From assembly GCA_031761405.1 (NCBI GenBank), contig JASEVX010000003.1, positions 16,471,139 through 16,535,138 on the forward strand: DNA of 64,000 bases, in the 5' to 3' direction. Of this stretch, positions 45,215-57,722 are shown one piece after another. Numbering within the stretch: the stretch's first letter is position 1; each line of letters opens with the position of its first letter. The notes beneath the pieces were generated by a model that saw only the letters and a list, made by a program, of their open reading frames with translations, was not told the DNA's origin and searched no databases. Source of the stretch: Serripes groenlandicus (Eukaryota > Mollusca > Bivalvia > Cardiida > Cardiidae). The position numbers and the translations under genes are program-made.

Positions 45215-45472
45215 ATGGCTCGCGAATTAGTGTTAGTACCGAAAAGTGAATATGAAAACTTAATCAATATGATAAATCACTCGAATCAAATTGGTTGTCA
45301 ACGAGAAAACGAGGAAATGCCTTCAGATGTGGAAAACGTAGTAAATACTTTTGCGGAAAAAGGAGACGATTTAAAATTGGATACTGAATCCAAAAAAAAA
45401 GAGATAAACAGTGATACTCTTGTACAAAAATCGAGTGAGGATAACGAAAGACCAAAACTTTATGTGGATTAA
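45215..45472 (+). CDS. Small acidic protein starting MARELVLVPKSEYENL
   Basis: 85 codons, intact. The start MARELVLVPKSEYENLINMI resembles the N-terminus of late proteins found next to the preceding gene in Polinton/adintovirus-like elements. The remainder is acidic, lysine-rich and probably disordered, ending RPKLYVD. The spacing of 55 bases from the previous gene, on the same strand, supports common origin. Confidence 0.5.
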   Translation: MARELVLVPKSEYENLINMINHSNQIGCQRENEEMPSDVENVVNTFAEKGDDLKLDTESKKKEINSDTLVQKSSEDNERPKLYVD

Positions 45473-48400
45473 CCACTATTGGAAATGAAATTTGGTGACA
45501 AAATTGTGAAACGTAATTGGCGTTAAACGAAAAAAGTTACAGACCGTAAAATTAGGTAACAAATGGAAATATGGATTAACTACGAAATATGGAACAGATG
45601 TATACTTAAACACAATTGTAACACGATAAAAGTTGATATACATAATACAATTTATAAATACACTTCTCTCATAAAGTTTAGAACGGTATTTAAACCATCC
45701 GTATTTTACCGCTAAACCTTAACCGCCAAAACGTTGGCGCCATTTAAACGAGACTATATAACTCACTCTGATATATCTATAATTCATTTGAAATAGGTTG
45801 TCTGTTATGTAAGCACAGTGCTTTCATATGTGAATTCAAAAAATAGTTTGTGAATAAATGCATTGGATTTAAGAATACCCATGAAGAAAAAACGTGATAA
45901 CAGCAATGAACGATGTAACTTACAACAACAAAAGGACTTTATATATACAACATGTTATAATAGCTATGAAAAATAAGAGACAATGAAACAACACAAGATT
46001 AGTCATATATCAAAACGAAAGTGTGATTTATGTCATAAGTCTTACGTACGTCTTGCCGACCTTAACACGCATAAGAGCTTAAAACATGGATTAAAACGCG
46101 AGGAGAGAAAAAGAGATGATTCAATTATGTACAAACACTGTAATAACAGTTTTAATAGAAAATAAAATCTAAATATACATATCGCTTCTATGCATGGATA
46201 AATTCTCAACAAAAAAGATCTTTGCAGTTTGCTTGTAGACATTGTGAAAGTGAATTTTCAAATTATGATAAGGAATTTCAACATGTTCAGGAAAACCATC
46301 CTTTGAACCAACAGGGGGGGGGGGGGGGGGGGGTAGTAACGATATCAGATAGGAAAACGTTGGATACCAGCTTAGGACATGACACTCATAATAAAACAGG
46401 GGAAGAAGACCATTACGTCGATGATGAAACGGCCCTTAGAGACAATGTATTAAACAGGCATGTATATCCGAGACAAAACGAGAAATATGACGTTTTAACA
46501 TTTTTCGCAAGTGTGCCAGAGAAAATAATATCGATTTTAGAAAACAGAAAAAGACGACTGGGTGGTATAAAGTGGAACTCATGCGTACAGGTGGAGATGG
46601 AAAGTGACGATGGAGGAGAGTCTGTAAGAGCGGTTCCTTATTTTAGAAGTCGTGCATATACGTTACTAGTCAAATTTTTATGTGAAGAAGGTTCTCAAAT
46701 TGGAAATGCACACCGTCCTGTATGAACCAATTATCGGATATACATACATACCATTACCCACAACACTTGCGCTTAGCGGTAGTATATTAAACATTCATAA
46801 CGTGGATGAAAAGTTTTTTATACTGCCTTCTAGCTTCTTTGCATCCGATAAATATCGAGCCAGAGCGTGTAGGACATCATGCAGCATTTGAACATGAAAT
46901 ACATATGACTGATGTAACATATCCCGTGGTAATATCGCAGATACGCAAAGTGGAACCTAAAAACGAAAACCAAACGGTGTCATGCATTTTTCTGACCTTA
47001 TGTCTTCATGAATGAAATATTATTAGAACACCACCAACCATACTGCTCTCGCAACGGATGTTTAAGGAATTAAGAAAACTTTAGAAGTTCAATTTGTTAT
47101 TTACGCCGATTTTGAAACCATCAATGTTAAACTACACGCCTGATTACCGAATCCTGAAAAAAGCGCCACCATTCCCACCTTAAACTCGGACTGTGTGGTT
47201 TCGCTTATAAAGGAGTTAGTGAAGATAGTCGTTATAGAAAACCGACCGTAGTATATAACGGTAGTAACTCGTGTGAACGATTAATAGTGTCAGGAAATTG
47301 TGAAAATTCGCGATACAATAAAGCCCATCTCGATCACGAAAGAAGATCAACAATTGATCGATAATGCTATAGACTGTTTGTAAAAAGATATTTTATGATG
47401 AGCAATACGCAAGAACAGTACATCACCATAATCATTTCAATGGTGCATTTAACACATGTAATCTCAACTGTAAACAGGCCAAGATTACGCCAGTCCTATT
47501 TCATAATTTGAGTAATTTTGATGCACATATTTTGTCAAAATTTAGGAGAGTTTAAAACATATAGGATGAATTGTATTGCTCGAAATTCGGAACGATATGT
47601 TAGCTTCTCATTAGGTGCATTACGGTTTCTAGAGAGTTTTCAGTTTCTTCCAAGCACCTTAGACTTTTTGATAGATAACTTAGCACAGGACGGTTTGGAT
47701 GCTTTCCCGCACTTATTATACGAACTCGAATCGAGAGATGATGCTAAATTATTTCTTCGCAAAGGTGTCTACCCTCATGAATATATGGATTCATTCGATA
47801 AATTCGATGACACAAATATCCCCTCGTAGGAAATTATCTATTCATCTATAAAACGCGAACATATATCAGAAAAAGATTATGATTTTGTTCAAACGATTTT
47901 TTAGTATTTTAAAATGACGTGCTTGCGTGATTTTCACGATTTATTTGTTAGGACAGGCACGCTATTAATCCGTTCAGTTTTTGAAAGTTTCCAACATGTT
48001 TGCATGGAACAATATGGACTTGATCCGTGTCACTTTACACTTCACCTGGACAATCTTGGGGCAGTCGTCTGAAAATGGCAGGTGTTCAGTTAGGATTACT
48101 TACCGATAATAACAAAATGCTAATGTTTGTATCAGGTATACTTGGCGGAATATCTCAAATATCCAACAAGTATGCCAAAGCAAATCATAACGATTTACAT
48201 GAGTATGACTCTTGTAAGCCTACACAATTACTCCTCCATATGCTAACAATTTATATGGATTAAGTATATTCCAAATCTTTCAGTAGGCGATTTTACTTTC
48301 TTAAACAGTAAAGAGATTGAAGAGTTTGATGTAGTAAAAAAGCTCCCGGAATATGGAGAGACAGGATACATACTTTAAGTGTCACTTCGTAACCTATCCC

Positions 48401-49269
48401 ACCTCCACGACTTGCATAATTGCCTTCCATTAGTACCTGAGAATAAAATCATTAGAGATGATCAATGATCTCATCATGCCAAAGACTTATTTAGGAAATG
48501 ATATGGGAAAACAGAAAAACGAGCCTCTTCCAAGTCGTGGTAACGTGGGAAATCTTCTCACGACACTCGAAGACAAAGACCGATATATAACTCACTATCG
48601 CAATTTATAACTATACGTACGACTGGGGATGCACATCAAAACCATACATAGAATCATGAAATCCCGTCAAGAGGCTTGGATCAAACCTTACATTAAATTC
48701 AATACAGAGATTAGGAAAAGGATCGACATCGACCTTCTAAAGGAACTTCTATAAATTGATAAATGTATCCGTCTTCGGAAAAGTAAGATTATATTTTGTT
48801 TCAAAAAATATCTTTTTAAACGCATATGATGCGGGATTGTTAAATAGGGGCACATTCGACAGGCGCGGCTTTCAATAAAACAAGGGAGAAGACTGATACG
48901 GGTAAACAATTAAATGTTATGCGTTTATTACGGTCCGCCGCGTATACCTGATTCAAACATTAGCATTTTGTTAATTAACAAGAAACCGCTGAAGACGGTA
49001 AGGCCGGATTGTCGGCAATTTGACCTTGAAAATCGACAAACCAAGGTCAAGGTCAAAGTAACCATAGAAATCAATAGAACTTGTTACTGGTTACCTTCAG
49101 GCAAAGTTTCAAGTTTGTAACCCTTTCCAGTGCTGAGATTGCCTCAACCTGAAACTTTAACCGATTTTGCCTCAACCTGAAACTTAACCAAAATGTTGAC
49201 GGACAGACAGACAGACGGACGGACAGACAGACATCGCCAGTCTATAGACCGTAATTGCTAGAGCAATCC

Positions 49270-50130
49270 AGCCAAAAACTGTTGAAAGCAAATTAAAACA
49301 CAATTTGCTGTGATATAACTATTAAAATATTGAAAGCAAATTAAAACGCAAGTTGATGTGATATAACTATAAAACTGTTGAAAGCGGAGTAAAACGCAAT
49401 TTGCTGTGATATAACTATATAACTGTTGAAAGCAAATTAAAACGCAATTTGCAGTGATATCACTATAAAACTGTTGAAAGCAAATTAATACGCAAGTTGT
49501 CGTGATATAACTATAAAACTGTTGAAATCAAATTAAAACGAAAGTTGCCATGATATAACTATAAAACTTTTGAAAGCAAATAAAAACGCAAGTTGCCATG
49601 ATAAAACTTTAAAACTTTTGAAAGTAAATTAAAACACAAGTTGATATAACTATAAAACTGTTGAAAGCAAATTAAAACGCAAGTTGCCGTGATATAACTG
49701 TTAAACTGTTGAAAGGGGAGTAAAATGCAATTTGCTGTGATATAACTATATAACTGTTGAAAGCAAATTAAAACGCAATTTGCAGTGATATAACTATAAA
49801 ACTGTTGAAAGCAAATTAATACGCAAGTTGTCGTGATATAACTATAAAACTGTTGAAATCAAATTAAAACGAAAGTTGCCATGATATAACTATAAAACTG
49901 TTGAAAGCAAATAAAAATGCAAATTGCCATGATAAAACTATAAAACTGTTGAAAGCAAATTAAAACACAAGTTGATATAACTATAAAACTGTTGAAAGCC
50001 AATTAAAATGCGAGTTGCCGTGATATAACTATAAAACTGTTGAAAGCAAATTAAAACGCAAGTTGCCGTGATATAACTATAAAACTGTAGAAAGCAAATT
50101 AAAACGCAAGTTGCTGTGATGTAACTTTAA
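49270..50130 (+). repeat. 48-bp minisatellite, about 18 units, higher-order structure
   Basis: The monomer is GCCGTGATATAACTATAAAA plus CTGTTGAAAGCAAATTAAAA plus CGCAAGTT. A seven-unit block from 49377 repeats from 49708 (period 331), including the same shortened unit lacking CCGTG. The monomer aligns without gaps to the SINE tail at 3556-3603. Confidence 0.85.
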
Positions 50131-50139
50131 CCAAAATGT

Positions 50140-50140
50140 T

Positions 50141-50234
<94 letters not shown>

Positions 50235-50258
50235 AGACAGACAGACAGACAGACAGAC
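50140..50258 (+). repeat. (CAGA)n microsatellite
   Basis: About 28 units, interrupted once near 50233 (CAGAAGACAG). Shorter runs of the same motif follow each core unit at 50404, 50563 and 50753. Confidence 0.95.
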
Positions 50259-50259
50259 G

Positions 50260-50780
50260 GGCAATAGTAACATGAAGGTCAAGAGTTATCATGGAAATCA
50301 AAAGAACATGTTAGTGGCTACACACAGACCAATTTTCAAGTTTGTAGCTCTTTCCATGTCCGAGATTTTGCTTCAACCAAAAACTTTAACCAAAATGTTG
50401 ACGGACAGACAGACAGACAGACGGGCAATAGCAAGGTGAAGAGTTATCATGGAAATCAAAAGAACATGTTAGTGGCTACACACAGACCAATTTTCAAGTT
50501 TGTAGCTCTTTCCATGTCCGAGATTTTGCTTCAACCAGAAACTTTAACCAAAATGTTGACGGACAGACAGACAGACAGACGGGCAATAGCAAGGTGAAGG
50601 TGAAGAGTTATCATGGAAGTCAAAAGAACATGTTAGTGGCTACACACAGACCAATTTTCAAGTTTGTAGCTCTTTCCATGTCTGAGATTTTGCTTAACCA
50701 GAAACTTTAACCATTTTGCCTAACCTGAAACTTTAACCAAAATGTTGACGGACAGACAGACAGACAGACGGACAGACGGA
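50260..50780 (+). repeat. Tandem repeat, about 160 bp, three units
   Basis: Each unit has GGGCAATAG, AGTTATCATGGAA, TTAGTGGCTACACACAGACC, AGCTCTTTCCATGTC and ends with AACCAAAATGTTGACGGACA and a short CAGA run. Identity between units is very high. Confidence 0.85.
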
Positions 50781-51879
50781 CATCGCCAATCTATAGACCG
50801 GAATTGCTTGAGCAATCCGGCCAAAAACTAATGATACATGCACAAATTCAGTATTTCTGTCTACACAATGTTTTTATCATAATATTTCGACCACTATAAG
50901 AAGAATGTTTTCAGAAATATAAATTACGATAGTGTTTTATCGTTTAACTTAGTAGTATCGTTATAAACAACAACCTAATAGCAAATTTGTTTAACTTAAT
51001 GAAACTTTATAGAAATATTGAGATATTGAGTTGATTCACACCGAAGAAAGATAGAAAAAAGTAACCAAAAAGTCCACGTTCAAACATACAACAATTTTCA
51101 ACGATAATCTAGTCTCTACAGAGTTATATAGACGAAAAGCTCGTCTAGACAGGCCAAGTTATTGCAGATTAACAATACTTGGTTAGCTTTTCTTTTTTCA
51201 TTTCTGTTATAAATTCTTTAAAATACTTAAAAATGCCTTTAAAAATAGTCTGATTAAAATATTTAAATTTCGAAAACTAAATATGTTCCTCAATTATATC
51301 AGTTAAAATAATATATTCTTTTTTCACAGAACATTCCAAGTGGTACAATCATACTAAGACAAAGTACGGGCACAGAGCTCGACTTCAAATGACAGACACC
51401 GATTCTTTCCTATTATCCTGTGAAACAGATGACGTATACCGCGATATGAGTGCAGATTTGGAGATGTTTGATACATATGACTATACGATAGATCATCCAC
51501 TTTATAGTGATCATAACAAGAAGGTTCTTGGGAAGTTTAAGGACGAAGCCAATTAGAAAATCTTGCGGGAATTTATTGGACTCAGATATAAATAGTATAG
51601 CTATGTATACGAAGAAACAGAAGAGAAACGAGTAAAAGGAAAAAAGTCACTGTGAAAAAGGATATAAAACACAGCCATTATAAAAACGTTCTTTTCAACG
51701 AGACAAGCGATATGTCTACAATGTATTCACTAGCAAGTCATAAGCATATGTTATATGGCGAAACGATTCAAAAGAAAACGTTATCTGCATTTGACGATAA
51801 ACGATATGTATTGAACAATGTGGAATGCTATGCCTATGGCCATTTTAGATTTAGAGCGTAAAATGAGAGCGTTGAGCAA

Positions 51880-53212
51880 GAAAATATAACTGAATTCATG
51901 CCTATGGTCTGTCAAAACATTATTACATTAAATGACCTATCATATACAATGGAACATGCTAAAGTTACGTATTTTAAAATGAATAAATCAATATAAACGA
52001 GGCTTATATTTTCTTATATTAAAATAACTGCTCGTACAGTACAGCTCACGCGGAAAACGCATTTTTCGCGATCCCACGACGGACAAATATTATTCATCTC
52101 GAATGATCACCGCAATTCAAACTCTATGATTACCGCAATACCGCCGACGGGCTTATTTGATTACCGCGATTGACATTTCGTCGATTTGAGCTTCTTATCT
52201 ATTATGAAATCACCGGGATTCCACCCCGATTTTTACCTGTAAAAATGTTTTACTTTTTTTTAAAAGATTTATTTTTTTCGATTATATACAGGTACACGTG
52301 TATTGACAAATTGCGATTATTTTATGACCAACTTGCTAAAATTCATTTCATTTCAGCAAATTATTCGAAAAACAGTGGAAGACTGTGTTTGTTTAAGATA
52401 CGGTCAAGTTTCGTAATAGAAAATAGTGGACATCGGATATACGTTTAAGGTGCGGCCATATCGTACCTATGAATATCTCAATTTTGTAAGTAAGAGAGAA
52501 ATATTGTTCAATTACAATACATGTATTTTGTATATACTGTACATGTACTTGAATCTCTCAATAAAGGCAGATTGTTGATTATTGAATTTTTCTTATTAAC
52601 TTAATAAATAAATGATCCAACTGCAATATTGTTGAAAATGACAATATTTTCATTTCAACGCAACGTGTTGATACAGAGTAAAATTGGTTTAATTTGTAGT
52701 TATGCATCTTTCAGGCTGAATTTACTGTTTTATTATCACGTTGTTGTATTGTATACAGAAAACATCTAGTTAAGAGGATATGTATTGACGAATTTTAATA
52801 AATTGAGTTGTTACGCATATATTAAGCTTTATAATTAGCACTGGTTTATAATCAATATTTATTCGTACTGTAATGTAATAAAAAATAGCAAAACGACGAG
52901 AAAAAGCTTATATAGTCAAAGAAATGTCACCGCGAATCCGCGATGGTTCGGACACACTGACGCACTCACGCACGCACGCACGTACATACACCGAACCGCC
53001 ATTGCGACAGCTATGTCCAACTAACCGCAAGCGGGCTTGTTAAACATGACCTCAAATGTAAACAAACTTTTAGTTGTGTTATATTGAAATGTCTAGATGT
53101 TGATGTTGACAATATATACTGTCACATTGGAAGCCATGCCATATTTAAATAATATTATACATATATATACTTTACTTTGTATATATTGGGACTTAAAAGA
53201 ACACTAAAGCGA
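51880..53212. other. No gene seen; possible element end at 52900-53045
   Basis: Most is AT-rich with no exon. Around 52020-52190 'accgc' motifs recur. 52960-53045 holds (CACG)n followed by a hairpin, AACCGCAAGCGGGCTTGTT, resembling the microsatellite-plus-hairpin ends of pearl-type elements; the other end was not found. Confidence 0.4.
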
Positions 53213-53790
53213 AAGCGACTTTAAAACAACATTTACTTCCTCTGTAGTGCTCTACTTATAACAAAATTCAAATGTACTACTTTAAACAACAATGCCATCG
53301 GCGTAATACACGACTTTAAACAAAGTCTCTGTACGATTGAAGCACGATTTTAACAACATTTTTGTACAATGTAATGCAATACATCTAACACCATTTCGGT
53401 ACGGCGTAATGTATTATTCTAAACAAAGTAGGCTTACTGTGTGATGCAATATAACACGTATGTACGGCGTAATACATGCATCGGAACTTCATTTGCGCAT
53501 GGTGTAAAGCACGGCTATATAGTGCCTTTATAAGCAGAGTAATGCACGACCTTAAACAACGTTAATGTTCGGTGTAGTGTACATTTAAAAAAAACATTGG
53601 CTTACTTGGTGATATACTTTTTTAAACAATATATATGTCCTGCGAAATCTATTTCTCTCATAAACATTTAAGTACAGCTTAATACACGACTGTAAATTAC
53701 ATTTATATACGGCGTAATGCATGGTTTTAAATAATGGTTACATACGGTACGACTTTATGCAACACTTGCGTACGGTATAATTCATGTTCG
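53213..53790 (+). repeat. Degenerate 44-bp tandem array
   Basis: About 13 diverged units of TACGGCGTAATGCACGACTT followed by TAAACAACATTT-like sequence. One isolated unit lies 15 kb away at 38731-38772. The array starts just downstream of the stop codon of the gene at 53850-55577. Confidence 0.7.
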
Positions 53791-53849
53791 AACTATTATT
53801 GTTTGACTGTAGATATAAATTAAATGGTGGCGAAACAAGTAGAATGGAA

Positions 53850-55577
53850 CTAGCAGGATAATGGATAAGAAAGGATCATACCACATAATTCTCTGGTCTG
53901 TAACAATTCGGGACAGTTGGTTTGTCTCTCAAATCGGCACCTTGGGTATTGACAGAATCTATAAAATCTAAACTCAGCAAAACCACCAAGAAAGATTTGA
54001 ATCTGAAGTGATGATTTTACTAATCTGTTACAAAGTGCACAGTACACGTTTTTGTACGCATATATAGGATTTATCCAGTACAAGGCGCGGGGCCCATATT
54101 CGCATGCGGCAACAATTCTCTCTCTGTCCGTCTGAATATAGGACGGAATCGGGAAGTTGTTGATCCATTTAATAGGACATGAACCCCTTAATTCTCGAAA
54201 ACACATATAATCTCTGTGTTTTATCTCAGGACGGGGTGGCTCAAACACGATGAAGACAGAACTGAAATTAAATGTACTAAAAAAGTTAGTCATAACCTGG
54301 CCGCCTTCGTAATTACCCCGGTTAATTGCCATAGGCTTCCAATGTTCAATGTCATTTGCACCGTGGCAAACTGCAGTCTTTTCATTGTTAAAATTAAGAT
54401 TAAAAGATTTTGAGTATATAGGATAGAAATCTCCCCAAGGAGATACATTTTCATTCATGTTACGTATATTTTCAGTTTTGATGTGATCGTTAGTTTTACA
54501 GCCATCCATCAGAGGAGCCACAACAAAGCGGTATAATGGCATTTCGCTAAGACTGCCCATGCCATAGTCACCTACAATTGGCATAAAACAGTCAAACATT
54601 TCATGCTGGCCGTCAGTGACAAGGTCGTCATAGCAGCAATTCCGGTTGTCAATGCAAGAGGGCTCACACGAGCAATCTGGAAAGAAAAACATTCTTGATT
54701 CACAAATCGAAAACTTCTTTTCGCTGCTTTAAAACTTCAGCGTGCGTGTGAAGCTACACATGTACCCCTTTTAAATTAAGTTGGACAAGGAATTCTCTGA
54801 GGATAAAAATGTGGGCTACATTAAAAGAAAAAACTCTCCACATATAGTAGTTTCAGATAGATAATGTGCGGCGTATTAAATATATTATATGTTTGATTTT
54901 ACCCTTTAAACCCATATAAGTGTACGGTAACACCATATATGTTTTGGTTGGGTAATGAGAAAGATACTGTGTGTAAAAGATACGCTGGGTCACATTTCAC
55001 GCAAAATGACCTTCAGGGTTTAACGATCAGGAAAGACTAAGATCAGTTTATGTATCCGTGCAGTCAGACCAGGATCTCCCCTGCTCCCTATCTAGTATAC
55101 AAACATCCTAAATGCCTGTAATGAGAATAATTGACTAAATTGATAAATACATGACACAGTTCATATCCACTGTCTGCCAATGATCAAATATACTTACTCA
55201 AACAACAGTGGTTGATCTCATATGTTGGCGCAGTGTCATCGTAATCACGAGTCCTTCCACAAACGTTGATTTGGTCTAGTAGATGTCATTGGGTCATCAA
55301 CAGAATTACCAGTTAAGTTACTATTTATAATACCAGCTTCTTCAAAACCAGATCCATCCAATATACGAGTTTGATCACCAGTCAATTTAAAAGACGATGC
55401 AAATGTCGTCGCATCAGATTGGTTGTCCGTGTCAATGCCAACAACGTTTTTACTAGTGTTATTTAGAAAATTACCATATGCATCAGAATTATTGACAGAA
55501 ACCAAAATTCCATTTGAGTGACACAAATGGTACACAATTACAATTGTCAACAATCCAACGCGTGACCATAAAGCCAT
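53850..55577 (-). CDS. Secreted or receptor-type Cys-rich protein, two exons
   Basis: Exon 1 (55577-55198) starts MALWSRVGLLTIVIVYHLCH, a clear signal peptide, then an Asn/Ser/Thr-rich stretch with several glycosylation sites. Near its end the frame changes by one base (between about 55290 and 55250), and the productive frame reads CGRTRDYDDTAPTYEINHCC to the donor A|gtaagt. Exon 2 (54676-53850, acceptor tttccag|) joins in phase 1 and opens CSCEPSCIDNRNCCYDDL, a somatomedin-B-like cysteine pattern. It then runs 270 residues with KNVYCALCNRL and a Cys-rich end, to TAG. Such N-termini occur in bivalve GPCR-like proteins, but no membrane segment is seen here. The frame change may be a sequencing error. 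This is the best candidate for a host gene in the window. Confidence 0.7.
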
Positions 55578-57722
55578 CTCGTCGTGTGAGCAGCGAATGG
55601 CGAATTGTCTGATAAAAGATGATCAGTAATATTTCTCTCCTGTGAATGAAATTGAATACATTGATTAAGCAATCTGTTTGTCTTATGAATCATAAACTAT
55701 TGGTATTATTTTAATACAAACAGTCTATCAAAAACAGTTCTTTTATAACCTTAAAATAAGGTAACACCTGCAATTGAATAACGTCAAAAATACCAAAGAC
55801 GTCCGCACTGCAACTTTGTATTTGCTTTCGATAGGATAAGCGCTATGTCAACAGCTAAATAAACAAGAAAGGTGAAGACTTTGATCAACCTAACTGTACG
55901 TTTGTTTCTACATACTACTCAAAGGCTATACTAAATACTTAATAGTTACTCTCCCGGAAGTCGAGTTATGTGGCAACGACCGGTTTTGAACTGATATTGT
56001 GTGCTACTGGTATATCTTATTTGAGGATATGTTAGTCCCTTTAAAACCAAGCTACTATAACATTTGATTGTACAAGTAACATTATTTTGTTTCTATTCCG
56101 TGCTTTATAATTCCTTTAGCAAAATACTAAGACAAACATTTCATTCTGAAAAAGTGTGGAACAAATTTTGGCGGAAATTCTTAAATACACTGCAAGTTGA
56201 TCTGATTATCTTAAAGCATGATGGCAAAGTTGAATTTTCTCAAGTAATTTACTATGTATCAATTTCAAAATTGGTTTGTAAATACTTATTGACCTGCAGA
56301 TATGCAAAGCACAACCCATATATTTCGGGTTATCTCTTTTTCTCTATGTTTCTTTCGAGTTATATCTACTTCTCCATGTGTCTTTCTTTTCTCACGTATT
56401 ATACATTGGATCAGCTTCAACTTCAATGTAGGTAGCTTGTGAACCGTTAATGCCAAATAACTATAATTATAGCATGAATCGTTGTGAAGTTATCCTATTG
56501 TGTGCATTCTTTGTTTATTTTCTCATTTGTAATCCTACTGTCGAAGGCGACACTTTTTTGGTGCAACACTATTTTGTATTTATTATTTTGCATTTTAGTT
56601 ATTTCCTAACCTTCCAAGTTAACTATTTAATGAACCAGTCTTAGAAGGTATGTACCGTAAAAGAAAGTACTCGCATGCGTTCACACAGATCATAATCTGT
56701 TTTCTGATGAAATGAGAGGTCACGCTAAACGAGTCAGTAACTATACATGCATACTAAACAAGCAACGTCTGGACCATAGCTACTTTGACTTCAAATCCGC
56801 ATTCAATTGTCTGACTACTCTTAGAACATGTATTTACGGGTTTGACAAACGGTTACTTTCAAGTAACAGAACTGATTCTTTAACGGTCCATAAAAAAGTA
56901 TTTAGTAAGAGGCTCGTCAGAGTCAATCTTACAGTTTGCGAATTCTTCAGACACTCGTCGAAATCTAGACTGGAATCAGTTCCTTATGTTAAAGTAGTAT
57001 TACCACATCGGCATTTAATTACTTCACATCTTTCTATAGCAGCTCTCCACTTCTCAACACGAGTTTGGGTTCAGAGAAATGTATTGATAGTTGTAAATTG
57101 TATTTAATGTCGATGAAAGTACATGTATAATTATTGATAAAGCCATGCCATGCCGGCCCACTGAACTACGCATGAAATAAAAGTGTTCGTTTAAAAGTTT
57201 AAATTGAATTTACTTAAAACAAGTCAATGCAAGGCTTCCTCCAGTGTGTTGTGTTTAATAACCAGAAAATATAGATTATAACGGATTACACAGGATTTTA
57301 TTTCTGCTATAAAATAAGAAATGGACTAATATATTTCTCATTGTTATGAAGATACATTCGTTTGATTTTGATATGACTATGAATATGTGTTAATTGCATA
57401 AAAATAACGGCTAAAAACCATTGTTAACCAGGAGGTGTAATCGGTAGAGCCCCATTTTTATATACAGTATTTTATCATTCATTATATGGACATAACAATG
57501 CTCTATGGTAAAGTGTTCTGGTTAGTCTTTTGTGATCGGTAAATCCATGCCCAAATGAAATTCGTGCCTTGTTATCAGCACCTCAGAGCTCTGATTTATT
57601 ACCTTTATTATATTTGTAAGAATGTCTTTCTTTGCGAATTTTAGATATTTACCATATTTTAGTTTGCGAACCACCATTATTTTGGAATTAAATTATTTTC
57701 GCTGTTTGCCCTATGTATATAA
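55578..57722. other. No gene seen
   Basis: The sequence lies upstream of the Cys-rich gene. Two + strand ORFs (56064-56435 and 56712-57107) have no splice context, no domain and AT-driven composition, so I leave them uncalled. Confidence 0.4.

Larger units (their letters stand above)
49002..50822. mobile_element. Insertion inside the polymerase: repeat-rich element with inverted ends
   Basis: GGCCGGATTG (49002-49011) and CAATCCGGCC (50813-50822) are perfect inverted ends. A near copy of the right end (GAGCAATCCAGCC, about 49261) lies inside, so the structure may be a duplicated element with the minisatellite between. Units with AACCAAAATGTTGACGGACAG recur at 49190, 50128, 50388, 50548 and 50735. 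The layout resembles the tandem-core pearl elements. Confidence 0.6.
41935..51861 (+). mobile_element. Endogenous Polinton/adintovirus-like element, decayed
   Basis: In one orientation lie a packaging-ATPase remnant (44392-44870), two small conserved proteins (44944-45159, 45215-45472) and a protein-primed family B DNA polymerase remnant (45983-51861). This set is found in Polinton/adintovirus-like elements. No integrase, protease or recognisable capsid gene is visible. Every larger gene has stops or frameshifts. A repeat insertion (49002-50822) splits the polymerase. The outer limits are not defined; I give those of the first and last ORFs. Confidence 0.65.
45983..51861 (+). pseudogene. Protein-primed family B DNA polymerase, broken and interrupted
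   Basis: Pieces in order: C2H2 fingers (45983-46300, CDLCHKSYVRLADLNTHKS; then CRHCESEF), an N-terminal part (46400-47015), an exonuclease-like YADFE at about 47102-47116, a block with RKGVYPHEYMDSF (47518-47829), the region before motif A (48027-48263), further palm/thumb-like segments to about 48880, then, after the insertion, polymerase motif C TDTDS at about 51392-51406, and a C-terminal piece with SAFDDKRYVL to 51861. These match the DNA_pol_B_2 order. Frame changes and stops separate nearly all pieces. A run of 20 G (46314-46333) lies in the N-terminal frame. The enzyme would have replicated the element's DNA; it cannot be made from this copy. Confidence 0.7.

Noticed and set aside
49270..50130. 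Regular repeats that might be taken for a CRISPR array
   Set aside because: The units are contiguous 48-bp monomers without unique spacers, in a eukaryotic context with SINE-tail similarity.
50077..50301. - strand ORF with Leu-Ser-Val-Cys periodic protein
   Set aside because: It is the translation of the (CAGA)n microsatellite.
56064..57107. ORFs of 123 and 131 codons on the + strand
   Set aside because: No domain, splice sites or neighbours support them; lengths are within chance for a window of this size.
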